Positions 44,925-54,407 are shown, counted from the stretch's first letter. The stretch: DNA of 64,000 nt from Methanobacteriota archaeon (GCA_016841265.1 JAENZL010000018.1:1-64000), one strand, 5' to 3'. Numbers and translations: made by a program. Notes: generated by a model not told the origin, from the letters alone.

Positions 44925-47441
44925 ATGACTGCTGAGAATGAAAGATCAAAGGAGCTTTTAAGAAGCCTTCCATACTTTTTTGGAGTCATTATTTCTTTCC
45001 TCGTAGCTTTTTATATCAGAACTCTCCCAAAAGCAGGAGTCTTCCTCTCAAACGGATTCGTACGTTTTGGTGGAAATGACCCCTGGTACCATTTGAGAAA
45101 CGTAGAGTCCATCCTTCATAATTTTCCAAACATGCTCTGGTTTGATGCCCACACCCACTATCCTTTCGGGACCAACCAGGTTTTTGCGCCCCTCTTTGAT
45201 ATGTTTCTTGCCGCAATTATCTGGGTTCTGGGGGTGGGGAATCCGAGTCAGGATTTGATCAACAACGTCAGTGCATATTACCCTTCTTTCCTGGGAGCTC
45301 TCGTTCTTATCCCCACGTATTTTGTCGCAAAATGGATCTTTGATGACCGCAGGATTGGCTTGCTTGCTGTGTTTATTCTCGCAGTCCAGCCAGGGCAGTT
45401 TCTTTCAAGGTCTATGATTGGTTTTAACGACCACCACATTGCAGAAACTCTGCTCAGCACGGTTACTGCAATGTTTTTTGTAATGGCTTTGAATAAAGCA
45501 GGTAAATCCGAGATTTCATTTGAAAAGATCAGGGATAAGGAATTTGAATCCTTAAAGCCTGCAATTCCTTATCTTTTGCTTGCGGGTCTTTCTCTCGGAG
45601 CCTACGCTCTTGCCTGGAAAGGTGCACTCTTTTTCGCATTCATCCTTGGTGTGTACATTACAATTCAACATATTTTTGACCACATGAAAGGGAAACAGAC
45701 GGAATACCTGGCAATTTCAGGAATGCTTGTCTTTGCCGTTGCTCTCCTCCTGATAATGCCCACTCCTTTCCTGGGCGGCACAAAGTCCATGTACATAAAA
45801 GGGCTTTTTGCGGGGATTCTGGCATTTCCGATTCTTACCGGGATTTCTCTTTACATGACTGAAAGGAAACTTCCAAAGTTCTATTACCCCATCGCACTCA
45901 TCGTGCTTTTCGGAGCGGGCCTCCTTCTTGCAAAAGCTTTCATACCATCCGTTTACGGATTGATGATGAGCATCTTCAGTTACTTCATGCGCACCGGAGG
46001 CGCCCTTACTGTTGCCGAAGCCTCTCCATTCTTCAGCAGAGGCGGGTTAGAACAGCTCTACCTCCAGTTTGCATATGCAGGATACGTTGTGTTCCTGGGG
46101 CTTGCGCTGCTTGTCTATGAAATCTACAGAAAGAACGGGCAGGAGAAAACCTTCCTTCTTGTCTGGACCCTGATGATTTTATGGGCAATGCTCCAGCAGA
46201 ACCGTTTTGCGTACTACTTTTCGGTGAATGTCGCCATCCTTTCTTCCTATTTTGCGATCCGGATGGCTGACTCTGTAGGTTTGAAATCCCTTTCCGAGGA
46301 TTTCAAAGCAAAAGTAAAAACCGTTGCAGAAATCCCCGACTTCGCCCGGAAAAACCTGAGCGCTAAAAAAGCTTTTTCAATAGTTGTGCTTCTGATTTCT
46401 GCGCTTGTCCTCATCGTCCCAAGCTACGGTCTTGCCATGGAATACACTCAGGGAACAGGCGGTCCCAACGGGCCCTGGATCGAAGCAACCCTCTGGCTAA
46501 ACTCCAACACTCCTGACCCGGGGCTTGACTACTATGAAAACTATGAAATTCCCGCTGATGGGGAACTCTATTCCTACCCTGACTCTGCCTACGGTGTCAT
46601 GTCCTGGTGGGACTACGGCCACTGGATCGAAGTAATCGGGCACCGGATTCCAAATGCAAACCCCTTCCAGCAGGGGGTCGGAGGCCGCAGGAACAGCCTT
46701 GAAGAAGAGAATCAACCGGGGGCATCCACCTTCTTTACCGCCCAGTCCGAAGAAGAAGCAACAGCAGTTCTGGAAGCTGTCCATCCTGACCCCGACAAAG
46801 CAGGTGCTCGTTACGTTGTCTCAGACGTGGAGATGGCCACAGGCAAGTTCTATGCAATGACTGCCTGGACTCTGGACTCCGAGGGCTACTACGAATCAAC
46901 CTTTACAGGAAACGGGTACCAGACCCTGCCGGCAATGCGCTACTACAATTCCATGGAAGCCAGGCTCCACCTCTTTGACGGGACAGGGCTTGAGCAGTAC
47001 CGTCTGGTCCACGAGACCTGGGCAGGGCAGACAGCTGAATTAGGGTACAAGCAGGTGTTCAATTATCTCTATCTCACCCAGCTTGCTGCGGATGACCCCC
47101 GAGGCAAACTTGATGAGGAGGACACCGGCTACGTGAAGATTTTCGAATACGTAAAAGGTGCAAAAATAAGTGGAACTGCTTCCCCGAATGAGAAGGTCAC
47201 GATAAACACAATCATTATTACAGGGCAGGGCAGGGACTTTGAATATTCCCAGTCCACAACTGCGGACGCGGAAGGCAGGTACGAGTTCACAGTGCCTTAC
47301 TCAACCAAAGGTCCGATTTCCGGGGAGACCCAATTTGACACGGCTCCGGTCAGGCCTTATCTTGTCAGTTACGGAAGTACGACAAAAGAAGTAGGGGTCA
47401 GTGAAGAAGCTGTATTGAACGGGGAAGAGATCAAAGTTTGA
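44925..47441 (+). CDS. aglB: Oligosaccharyltransferase AglB (STT3)
   Basis: 838 residues from ATG 44925 (GTG 44916 would add three). An N-terminal membrane part of about 13 helices includes the DPWYHLR-type first loop (GNDPWYHLRNVE) and the NDHH motif in FNDHHIAET. The C-terminal globular domain carries the catalytic WWDYGHW (about residue 560) and an Ig-like end. It moves lipid-linked glycan onto Asn-X-Ser/Thr in surface proteins such as the S-layer. Its place at the end of the glycan locus ties the locus to N-glycosylation. Confidence 0.95.
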   Translation: MTAENERSKELLRSLPYFFGVIISFLVAFYIRTLPKAGVFLSNGFVRFGGNDPWYHLRNVESILHNFPNMLWFDAHTHYPFGTNQVFAPLFDMFLAAIIWVLGVGNPSQDLINNVSAYYPSFLGALVLIPTYFVAKWIFDDRRIGLLAVFILAVQPGQFLSRSMIGFNDHHIAETLLSTVTAMFFVMALNKAGKSEISFEKIRDKEFESLKPAIPYLLLAGLSLGAYALAWKGALFFAFILGVYITIQHIFDHMKGKQTEYLAISGMLVFAVALLLIMPTPFLGGTKSMYIKGLFAGILAFPILTGISLYMTERKLPKFYYPIALIVLFGAGLLLAKAFIPSVYGLMMSIFSYFMRTGGALTVAEASPFFSRGGLEQLYLQFAYAGYVVFLGLALLVYEIYRKNGQEKTFLLVWTLMILWAMLQQNRFAYYFSVNVAILSSYFAIRMADSVGLKSLSEDFKAKVKTVAEIPDFARKNLSAKKAFSIVVLLISALVLIVPSYGLAMEYTQGTGGPNGPWIEATLWLNSNTPDPGLDYYENYEIPADGELYSYPDSAYGVMSWWDYGHWIEVIGHRIPNANPFQQGVGGRRNSLEEENQPGASTFFTAQSEEEATAVLEAVHPDPDKAGARYVVSDVEMATGKFYAMTAWTLDSEGYYESTFTGNGYQTLPAMRYYNSMEARLHLFDGTGLEQYRLVHETWAGQTAELGYKQVFNYLYLTQLAADDPRGKLDEEDTGYVKIFEYVKGAKISGTASPNEKVTINTIIITGQGRDFEYSQSTTADAEGRYEFTVPYSTKGPISGETQFDTAPVRPYLVSYGSTTKEVGVSEEAVLNGEEIKV

Positions 47442-47477
47442 ACGCACTTTCTTGTGCGTTTGCTTTTCTTTCTTTTT
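47441..47477 (+). terminator. Terminator after aglB
   Basis: AACGCAC (47441-47447) and GTGCGTT (47454-47460) make a 7-bp stem starting inside the aglB stop codon, followed by TGCTTTTCTTTCTTTTT. Confidence 0.65.
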
Positions 47478-47620
47478 CCTGTTTTTTCTTTTTTCAGTAG
47501 TCTTTTCCGGATTTTACCTTTTGCTTTTTCCTGGTACTTCCCTCCTAAATTTCCAGTTAAGCCCTTATTTTCCGCTACTTACATATACCATTAAAAAAAC
47601 CTAGATGCCAGGTGAAAACT

Positions 47621-48127
47621 ATGGAAAACCCTATCAAAGGCCGAGTCTGGATTTTCGGGACCGACATCGATACCGATGTTATCATCCCCGGGAAATACCT
47701 GCGGACCAAGGACATGCAGGTCTTTGCGGCCCATGCCATGGAAGGCATTGCCCCGGAATTCGCTAAAAATGTGAAGTCTGGAGACATAATTGTTGCGGGA
47801 AACAACTTCGGGTGTGGCTCGTCACGGGAACAGGCCCCTCTTGCCCTGAAATACGCCGGTGTGGCCTGCATTGTTGCAAAGTCCTTTGCAAGGATCTTTT
47901 TCAGGAACGCCATCAATGTGGGGCTGCCCCTGATGGAAGCGGATGTCGTGTGCCAGGAAGGAGATGAGATCGAGGTTGACCTGCTCAAAGGCGAGGTCTC
48001 CGTTCCGGGCAAGGGCACATTCGAAGGGAACAAACTCCCTGATTTCCTGCTCGAGATCCTGACCGATGGGGGGCTTGTTGCGCACAGGAAGAAGCTCCAG
48101 AGCCAGGAAATGAAGACGGAAAACTGA
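47621..48127 (+). CDS. leuD: 3-isopropylmalate dehydratase small subunit
   Basis: 168 residues. [18 protein letters not shown] and [16 protein letters not shown] are the hallmark swivel-domain motifs; the IDTDVIIP and CGSSRE loop set substrate contacts. It works with a LeuC large subunit that is not in the window. The loop sequence and context favour isopropylmalate or citraconate, though homoaconitase small subunits look alike. ATG 47621 is placed 5 bp after AGGTGA; GTG 47612 is inside that site. Confidence 0.92.
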   Translation: MENPIKGRVWIFGTDIDTDVIIPGKYLRTKDMQVFAAHAMEGIAPEFAKNVKSGDIIVAGNNFGCGSSREQAPLALKYAGVACIVAKSFARIFFRNAINVGLPLMEADVVCQEGDEIEVDLLKGEVSVPGKGTFEGNKLPDFLLEILTDGGLVAHRKKLQSQEMKTEN

Positions 48128-48211
48128 AGTGACATTGACTAAACTGAAGATAACCGACGGAAAAACGGGTTAAAAACCGGAATTTGAAGATTCTAATCTG
48201 GAGCAATTCAT

Positions 48212-49066
48212 ATGATCTTTCCTGACGAGTACAAGTGCGTGGGTGTATCAAAAGCCCTCCCCGAGGGCGCGGAAGAGCCCATTTATTTCCTGACCGAGTA
48301 CCTGATAGTTGAAATGGAGCACCCCGATTCAGGAAGTACTGAATACTCTGTCTACTACGTGAAGAAAAGTGGAAATGAGCTGCTCAGAAAGGTTGAATCC
48401 CTTGAGTTAATAGCCTCCGGGGAAGAGGTGGTCAGGTACGAAAAGGAACTGAACATAAAAGACCGTTCCCTCCTGATCGAAACCGCCGCGAAACTCTGCA
48501 CAGGAAAGGTAAACACCGTCATTTTTACCGGTGTGGACAGGCACGTAACAATAGTTCATGACCCTGACACCTCAGTCATCCTTGAGATTGAGATCCTGGA
48601 TGTTGCTCCCCCAACCCCTTCCTGGCTTTCCCAGGTTGTGCGGAGGCTTGAAGCCAGCGGGATTTTCGGGGACCTTCAGATCCGTTTCACGGAAAACACG
48701 GTCGATTTACGGCAGTTTGAAGGGGAAAATACGGTTTTTCCCTGCAGTTCCTCGGGGCTTGAAGGAAAATGCCTTGACTCGGACGTGCTCTGCGAAAACG
48801 GGCACCTGCTTGTGGGCTGCGAGATTTCGAAGTCTCTTTTTGAGATGCGCTTTCCGGAACTTGAGTATTCCTTCGTGAATATCTGTCCTTTCAAGTCCGA
48901 AATAGTAGTGCCCACAAAGCTCTTCATCACCCGCTGTTGCAGGTCCGAAAAATCGGGGCTTGTCAACATCAACGGCTTTGAGGGTGCGGTTGTGCACTGG
49001 GGAGCTTCGGAATATCAGGTTTCGGAAGCTATCAGGAAGCTCGTAAACAGGTACAGGGAAAAATGA
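48212..49066 (+). CDS. Conserved methanogen protein of unknown function in leu operon
   Basis: 284 residues, no signal peptide or membrane segment. It begins MIFPDEYKCVGVSKALPEGA and contains nine or so cysteines, several in the second half (FPCSSSG, GKCLDSDVLCENG, VGCEIS, NICPF, RCCRSEK). I do not recognise the domain. Its place between leuD and mntP-leuB suggests co-expression with leucine genes. A redox or metal-binding role is possible from the cysteines but not shown. Confidence 0.75.
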   Translation: MIFPDEYKCVGVSKALPEGAEEPIYFLTEYLIVEMEHPDSGSTEYSVYYVKKSGNELLRKVESLELIASGEEVVRYEKELNIKDRSLLIETAAKLCTGKVNTVIFTGVDRHVTIVHDPDTSVILEIEILDVAPPTPSWLSQVVRRLEASGIFGDLQIRFTENTVDLRQFEGENTVFPCSSSGLEGKCLDSDVLCENGHLLVGCEISKSLFEMRFPELEYSFVNICPFKSEIVVPTKLFITRCCRSEKSGLVNINGFEGAVVHWGASEYQVSEAIRKLVNRYREK

Positions 49067-49147
49067 ATTGCTGTTTTTTCCTTTTCAGGACAAGCTTCAA
49101 ATTTCTCCTTAATAACCCTCTTAAATAACGGAAGCGGAGTACATTCA

Positions 49148-49708
49148 ATGTCCTTTCTTACAAACTTCCTTCTAGCTCTCGGGCTTGCCATGGATGCATT
49201 TGCAGTATCCGTGTCCAGCGGCTCTACTGTGCGGCCTTTTCGGCTAAATGATGCCCTGAAAATGGCGGTTTTTTTCGGGGGCTTCCAGGCCTTAATGCCG
49301 GTTCTGGGCTGGTTGGGGGGAAGTGCGGTAAGTGGCTTTCTCTCGGAGTATGCTCCCTGGATCGCTTTTTCGCTTCTGGCTTTTATCGGAGGCAAAATGA
49401 TATACGAGGCCCTTTACGGGGACCCGGACGGGAAGGTAAGTTCCCTCAGTTATTCCGTGCTTTTCCTGCTTGCCGTGGCAACAAGCATTGATGCCCTTGC
49501 GGTCGGGATCAGCTTTGCGTTTTTGGACACTCCTATTCTCGAACCTGTAATCATCATAGGCTGTGTGACCTTTTTCATGTCTTTTTGGGGGGCTATCCTG
49601 GGGCACAGGATAGGGCATTTCTTTGAAAGTGAGGTTGAAATCCTGGGCGGGCTCATCCTGATAGCGCTCGGCGTGAAAATCCTTGCCGAACACCTGCTCT
49701 GGATCTGA
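49148..49708 (+). CDS. mntP: Manganese exporter MntP
   Basis: 186 residues with six membrane helices. Both half-repeats carry the acidic signature of the family: LGLAMDAFAVSVSSG in helix 1 and TSIDALAVGISFAFL in helix 4. It pumps Mn(II) out of the cell. No riboswitch-like yybP leader is seen in the 80-bp gap before it. It stands between the unknown gene and leuB. Confidence 0.93.
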   Translation: MSFLTNFLLALGLAMDAFAVSVSSGSTVRPFRLNDALKMAVFFGGFQALMPVLGWLGGSAVSGFLSEYAPWIAFSLLAFIGGKMIYEALYGDPDGKVSSLSYSVLFLLAVATSIDALAVGISFAFLDTPILEPVIIIGCVTFFMSFWGAILGHRIGHFFESEVEILGGLILIALGVKILAEHLLWI

Positions 49709-49762
49709 TGCGGGTTCGTCAGGTTCATATACTCTCTAGCAGTCACAATCTGTGAGGTGAGG

Positions 49763-50755
49763 ATGACGAAACTTGCGGTAATCGAAGGTGACGGAATAGG
49801 AAGGGAAGTGATCCCTGCAGCCCTGGAAGTCCTGGATGCTTTCGGGCTTGAAATTGAAAAAGTGCCCCTGGAACTCGGATATGCCCGTTGGGAGCGGACC
49901 GGGACTGCGATGTCGGAGGAGGACATCGAGATTATAAAGGAATGCGATGCGGTTCTTTTCGGGGCTATCACCACAGTTCCTGACCCTAACTATAAGAGCA
50001 TCCTGCTGACTATCCGGAAGGAACTGGACCTCTATGCCAATGTCCGGCCTATAAAGCCCCTGCCCGGAGTTACGGGTGTGACCGGCAGGAGTGATTTTGA
50101 TTTTGTGATTGTCCGGGAAAATACGGAAGGGCTCTATTCGGGAATTGAGGAGCTCCATGAGGATTTTTCTACCACCCAGAGGCTTGTCACCCGGAAAGGT
50201 TCCGAAAGGATTGCGGAATACGCCTGCAAACTTGCAAAAGAGAGGAAAAACCGGCTGACCATTGTCCACAAGTCAAACGTCCTTAAATCCGACAAACTTT
50301 TCCTGGACGTCTGCCGGGAGACTGCCAGTGCCCACGGCGTCGAGTCTAATGACATGCTCGTGGATGCCATGGCGTACAGCCTCATGATGCGCCCCGAGAA
50401 TTACGACGTCGTGGTCACAACCAACCTCTTCGGGGACATCCTGAGCGACATGTCCGGGGCTCTGGTGGGAAGCCTGGGGTTACTGCCAAGCGCAAACATT
50501 GGCTCAAAGTACGCCTTTTTCGAGCCCGTACACGGGAGCGCACCTGACATTGCAGGAAAGGGCATTGCAAATCCGCTTGCGGCAATTCTCTGTGTAAAGA
50601 TGCTGCTTGAATGGATGGGAGAAAAAAGGGCTTCACTCATTGACGAGGCTATCGGCTACGTGCTTCAAAAGAAAATTATACCTCCCGACCTGGGTGGCAA
50701 TTCCACCACGGCGGAGATCGGGCATGCGGTTGCAGAATACCTGAATAAGTTCTGA
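49763..50755 (+). CDS. leuB: 3-isopropylmalate dehydrogenase (isocitrate dehydrogenase fold)
   Basis: 330 residues from ATG 49763 (GTG 49757 gives two more). [19 protein letters not shown], the arginine-rich substrate region ([13 protein letters not shown]), REN(T)EGLYSG, and [15 protein letters not shown] with [19 protein letters not shown] are all present. It oxidises 3-isopropylmalate with NAD. Methanogen relatives also act on methylmalate or homoisocitrate (AksF), so specificity is by context with leuA and leuD. Confidence 0.9.
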   Translation: MTKLAVIEGDGIGREVIPAALEVLDAFGLEIEKVPLELGYARWERTGTAMSEEDIEIIKECDAVLFGAITTVPDPNYKSILLTIRKELDLYANVRPIKPLPGVTGVTGRSDFDFVIVRENTEGLYSGIEELHEDFSTTQRLVTRKGSERIAEYACKLAKERKNRLTIVHKSNVLKSDKLFLDVCRETASAHGVESNDMLVDAMAYSLMMRPENYDVVVTTNLFGDILSDMSGALVGSLGLLPSANIGSKYAFFEPVHGSAPDIAGKGIANPLAAILCVKMLLEWMGEKRASLIDEAIGYVLQKKIIPPDLGGNSTTAEIGHAVAEYLNKF

Positions 50756-50816
50756 TTGCCTGAAGAAGTTCTGATCAATGGTTCTTCGTTCCGATTGGTC
50801 CGTTTGCTCCGGTGAG

Positions 50817-50975
50817 TCAGATATTTTCTCCCGTCTGCAAAACTTCTTTTTTTCTTCCTCTTTCTTCAATTTCTGGCATCAGTTCTGCAAAGCAGACTTT
50901 CTGGCTGGTTCTGAAGCTTTCAAACTGTTCGTAGTAATGAGTTCTTTGAATAATTCCTTTAAAATATTCATCCAT
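50817..50975 (-). CDS. Tiny protein, YYEQFESFR family, copy 1
   Basis: 52 residues: MDEYFKGIIQRTHYYEQFES then FRTSQKVCFAELMPEIEERG and a basic tail. The first 22 residues align with the ORF at 52189-52323 (shared [DE]E-x-F-x-G-x-x-x-R-x-x-YYEQFESFR). A GGGGGA ribosome site lies just upstream of the ATG. The head is probably an amphipathic helix. Family unknown; the match of two copies with proper ribosome sites supports real genes. Confidence 0.7.
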   Translation of the reverse strand: MDEYFKGIIQRTHYYEQFESFRTSQKVCFAELMPEIEERGRKKEVLQTGENI

Positions 50976-51183
50976 AGGTTAATCCCCCTTTTATACCCAT
51001 AGAAATATAGTATCTTATACTTAATAAATATTTGGCCTCAGTAAGTATAAATCATATTCATGTTTTTAATGCATCAAGAGTGAAATTATTTAAGAAGAAA
51101 CCTCTTTCAATCTTCCAATATTCCACTCTGTCATATATCTCACTCTCTCATATCTACAATTTATTTTATCATGAGGCCTGTAC
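50976..51183. other. Intergenic region, divergent promoters
   Basis: AT-rich, no further gene. Lies between the tiny minus-strand ORF and the plus-strand acetolactate decarboxylase gene and should hold both promoters. Confidence 0.4.
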
Positions 51184-52035
51184 ATGAAAAAACACAGCTT
51201 TTTAATTCTGGTAATAGTTTTCGCATCTCTTCTCCTCTCCGGATGTGCGGAATTTGATGGCAATACCAGGGTTGTTGCGGGGGTCGGCCTTTCGGATGTT
51301 GATGAAGTCCCTCCGGAATCAGCTGGTTTGGGAAATGACGTCCTCTATCAGGTCTCCACTCTTGATGCCCTGCTCCAGAGCGTCTATGACGGCATTCTTC
51401 CTCTTGAAGAGCTTGAAACTCACGGAAATTTCGGAATCGGGACTTTCGACGGGCTTGAAGGGGAAATGCTTGCCCTTGACGGGGATTATTACCAGATAAA
51501 AACCGATGGGCTTGCATACCCTGTTTCCGGGGAAATGACCACTCCCTTTGCCACGGTAACCTTTTTTGAAACAGACAAGAGCTTCGGGCTGGAAGGGCCA
51601 ATGAACCTCACGGAACTCGAAACCTTCCTGGACTCAAAGCTCCCTTCGGAAAACCTCTTTTACGCAGTCCGGGTTGAGGGGAACTTTTCTTTCATGAAGG
51701 CGCGAAGTGTTCCAAAGCAGGAAAAACCGTACCCCAGGCTTGTGGACGTTGTCTCCACTCAGGCAGTCTTTGAATTTGAAAATATAAGTGGCACACTGGT
51801 AGGGTTCAGGGCTCCCGACTATGTGAAAGGAGTCAATGTGCCGGGCTACCATATTCACTTTATTACCACGGACAGGAGTGCAGGTGGGCATGTCCTGGAC
51901 TTTGAGCTTGAAGAAGGGAATGCCGTAGTTGACATCACAAGGGCTTTCTTCATGGAACTTCCTACCAGCGGCGACTTTTATGATGTGGAACTGGGACAGG
52001 ATCTTCAGTCTGATTTAGAAAGGGTTGAAAAGTAA
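51184..52035 (+). CDS. Acetolactate decarboxylase, predicted lipoprotein
   Basis: 283 residues. A signal peptide ends in the lipobox LLSGC (Cys21), so the enzyme should be outside, lipid-anchored. The catalytic domain has Zn-ligand histidines His223, His225 and His236 (GYHIHFITTDRSAGGH), whose spacing of +2 and +13 equals that of the characterised enzyme, and Glu94 in LEGEM in the matching place. It converts acetolactate to acetoin. The substrate is the product of IlvBN, which is cytoplasmic, so export of the enzyme is puzzling. Tiny paralogous ORFs flank it on both sides. Confidence 0.9.
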   Translation: MKKHSFLILVIVFASLLLSGCAEFDGNTRVVAGVGLSDVDEVPPESAGLGNDVLYQVSTLDALLQSVYDGILPLEELETHGNFGIGTFDGLEGEMLALDGDYYQIKTDGLAYPVSGEMTTPFATVTFFETDKSFGLEGPMNLTELETFLDSKLPSENLFYAVRVEGNFSFMKARSVPKQEKPYPRLVDVVSTQAVFEFENISGTLVGFRAPDYVKGVNVPGYHIHFITTDRSAGGHVLDFELEEGNAVVDITRAFFMELPTSGDFYDVELGQDLQSDLERVEK

Positions 52036-52188
52036 GGTTATGCTTTATTGAAGCTTTTAGGCTTTTTATCCCCTGAGCTTTTTCTTTTTATTTTCCCTTT
52101 TTTATTTTTTCCGTTTTCCTCTTTTTTCCTCAGAATGCTCTCTGATGCTTTTACCCCTGGTTTTCAATAATGTCTTGATTTTAGAAGC

Positions 52189-52323
52189 TCAGGCAGGATA
52201 TTTGAGTTCCGGCTCTGTTACCGGCATGTCCTGAAACTGCCCGGAAATGTGGGTGTTTCTGAAGCTTTCAAACTGTTCGTAGTACAGGGCGCGTTCGACC
52301 AATCCGTTGAATAACTCTTCCAT
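52189..52323 (-). CDS. Tiny protein, YYEQFESFR family, copy 2
   Basis: 44 residues: MEELFNGLVERALYYEQFES followed by FRNTHISGQF and an acidic end (DMPVTEPELKYPA). Shares the head of the ORF at 50817-50975, while the tails differ. A GAGGT ribosome site lies 8 bases before the ATG. Convergent to the acetolactate decarboxylase gene. Function unknown. Confidence 0.7.
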   Translation of the reverse strand: MEELFNGLVERALYYEQFESFRNTHISGQFQDMPVTEPELKYPA

Positions 52324-52582
52324 TGTTTTAACCTCAATACCTAAATTACTTCAGTACTTATTAAGCTCAGCCAAGCTGGGTGAAAGTATTATCCGGGGAT
52401 ATTTGAGGCTGGATTTAAGAGGGTATTGACGCTTGTTGATACATCTGTTGACATGTCTGCTGAATAGTCTATTGAGATGTCTACTGAATAGTCTATTGAG
52501 ATGTCTACTGAGTAGTCTAATGATGCTGAAAAATAGAATATGGGTAATTTTTTATTGTAAAGTTCTTGACTGTATTATTTTA
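52324..52582. other. Intergenic region with short repeats
   Basis: Between 52435 and 52520 a word TCTATTGAGATGTCTACTGA and near copies recur about every 27 bp (three units). No gene seen. Confidence 0.45.
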
Positions 52583-53785
52583 TTATTTTGCAATCTCCGC
52601 AAGTTGCCGTCCGAGGTCTCTGCACATCTCCAGTTCCGATTCATCCGGCCTGTACCTTACCTGGATGCCCGGTTCGAGGAGCTCCACTCCTGAGCTTTTC
52701 AGTTCCTGTTCTATGGTTTTTACGGCACCTCCTCCCCAGCCGTAGGAGCCGAAAGCTGCGGCTTTTTTCTTCGGGGGGCGCAGGCCTTTCAGATAGGCTA
52801 GAAAGTCCCCGACGGAAGGAAAGATCCCGTTGTTCAGGGTGGGGGAGCCGATAGCAAAGGCTGCCGAATCCAGCATCTCTTTCATGATGTGGTTCCGGGT
52901 GTTTTTCCGGAGGTGCAGGAGTTTTACCTCGACTCCGGCTTTCCGGGCGGTTTCTGCAATTTCCTTAGCCATTATTTCGGTGCTGCCCCACATGCTGTCA
53001 TAGATCACGAGGACTTTTTCCCTTCCTTTTCCGTTTGCCCAGGTGGTATAGGCTCTCAGGATTTCGTCGAGGTCCCGTTTCCAGACCACGCCGTGAGATG
53101 GGGCGATCTGTTTTGGGGAAACCCCATACTCTTTAAGCCTTCCCAGGTAGCGGAGAAGGGGCACCCCAAAGGGCATGAGGATGTTGGCGTAGTACTCGGC
53201 AGCGGCGGGGATCAGGTCTCCTACTTCATAATCATAACGTCTGGAAGTGGCAATGTGCTGCCCGAAGGCATCATTTGAAAAGAGGATACTATTTTCTATC
53301 AGAAAAGTCTCCATGCTGTCAGGCCAGTGGAGCATGGTTGCTTCCAGGAAGACCAGGGTTTTGCTGCCCAGAATCAGCTGGTCTCCGGTCCTGACAATTT
53401 GAAAGTCCCAATCGTCGCAGCCAAAGGGCTTGAAATAGCCGTCCAGGATGTCCCTGCCCCGCCTTGTTATGAAGATGCTTGCATCCGTGTGCTCCTTCAG
53501 TTCCGCAAGGGCTCCCGCATGGTCCATTTCCATGTGGTTTACCACGATATAATCGATTTTTGCAGGGTCAATGATCTCCCGGATGCGCTCCAGCATCTCC
53601 CCTGCAAAATCGGCCTTTACGGTGTCGATGAGGGCGGTTTTCTCCCCCACTACCAGATAAGCGTTGTAAGTTGTCCCTTCCGGTGTGTTAAAACCGTGAA
53701 AGTCCCTCCCGTTCCAGTCAATTGCCCCAACCCAATAAACTCCTTTGGCAAGCTCCACGGCTCCGCCTTTTTCTCCACTTTCCAT
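52583..53785 (-). CDS. fprA: Flavodiiron protein (F420H2 oxidase type)
   Basis: 400 residues, standard length. The metallo-beta-lactamase-like domain holds the diiron site HMEMDHAG (His84, Glu86, Asp88, His89) with later His ligands; the flavodoxin domain starts near 255 (VLVIYDSMWGSTEIMAKEIA) and binds FMN. It reduces O2 to water with F420H2 in methanogens. ATG 53785 follows a G-rich ribosome site; an open extension to 53980 runs through repeats and is not taken. First described neighbours downstream form the same redox island; M. acetivorans FpaA is, from memory, its counterpart. Confidence 0.93.
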   Translation of the reverse strand: MESGEKGGAVELAKGVYWVGAIDWNGRDFHGFNTPEGTTYNAYLVVGEKTALIDTVKADFAGEMLERIREIIDPAKIDYIVVNHMEMDHAGALAELKEHTDASIFITRRGRDILDGYFKPFGCDDWDFQIVRTGDQLILGSKTLVFLEATMLHWPDSMETFLIENSILFSNDAFGQHIATSRRYDYEVGDLIPAAAEYYANILMPFGVPLLRYLGRLKEYGVSPKQIAPSHGVVWKRDLDEILRAYTTWANGKGREKVLVIYDSMWGSTEIMAKEIAETARKAGVEVKLLHLRKNTRNHIMKEMLDSAAFAIGSPTLNNGIFPSVGDFLAYLKGLRPPKKKAAAFGSYGWGGGAVKTIEQELKSSGVELLEPGIQVRYRPDESELEMCRDLGRQLAEIAK

Positions 53786-53830
53786 GCCAACCCCCCGGAA
53801 AGACTCCAATTTTCCGATCCTGCCTTTTTT

Positions 53831-53890
53831 CTGATTCTGCTTGTTTTCTGATTCTGCTTGTTTTCTGATTCTGCTTGTTTTCTGATTCTG
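53831..53890. repeat. 17-bp tandem repeat
   Basis: CTGATTCTGCTTGTTTT repeats at 53831, 53848 and 53865 and half of a fourth at 53882. It lies between the ferritin-like gene and the flavodiiron gene. The period is not a multiple of three, so it is not coding. Confidence 0.8.
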
Positions 53891-53900
53891 CGTTATTTTT

Positions 53901-54407
53901 TCAGGTCTGCATCCTGAATTGCGTAATAGATTCCAGGTAATTGTCAAGCATATCATAATGGACGCGTTCGTACTCTGCAAGCATCTCGAAGAACTTTTTC
54001 TGAGCTTCTTCCTCTGACTTTTTTGCCAGTTCTATGTAGAAATACTCGCTTTTCCTCTCGTGCCTCATGGCTGCTATGAGGACCCCACTTGCTCCCAGTT
54101 CCATCTGGCCGTAACTGGTTTCACTTTCCGCAAACTCCGGGGTAAAGGACTGGCCACTCGGAATTTGGATCTCGATTTCAGGGAGCTTCTTTGTATTCCT
54201 GTATTCTTCCAGGTAATGCAGGTGTTTTGCTTCTTCATCTGCCAGATAGGTATAGAGGTCTTTTAACTGGATACTGTCCGTGGTGGTGGCTTTCTCCAGA
54301 TAAAAGGTTCTGGCTTCTTTTTCCCTTTCTGCTGCAAGGGCTATGGCTTCATCAAGGTCTTTGAGTTTGCTAACTTCATCAACGACTTCCTGGAATGCGT
54401 ATTTCAC
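53901..54407 (-). CDS. Ferritin-like/rubrerythrin-domain protein
   Basis: 168 residues, mostly helical. Two E-x-x-H-type pairs for a diiron site are seen: EREKEARTFY with DEEAKHLHYLEEY, and RHERKSEYFYIE with YERVHYDML. There is no C-terminal rubredoxin domain. It probably binds iron and reduces peroxide or stores iron. It sits upstream of the flavodiiron gene in the minus-strand island, separated by about 115 bp with the 17-bp repeats. Confidence 0.85.
   Translation of the reverse strand: MKYAFQEVVDEVSKLKDLDEAIALAAEREKEARTFYLEKATTTDSIQLKDLYTYLADEEAKHLHYLEEYRNTKKLPEIEIQIPSGQSFTPEFAESETSYGQMELGASGVLIAAMRHERKSEYFYIELAKKSEEEAQKKFFEMLAEYERVHYDMLDNYLESITQFRMQT

Noticed and set aside
53786-53980. 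N-terminal extension of the flavodiiron protein
   Set aside because: Runs through 17-bp repeats and lies before the normal family start, which has a ribosome site.
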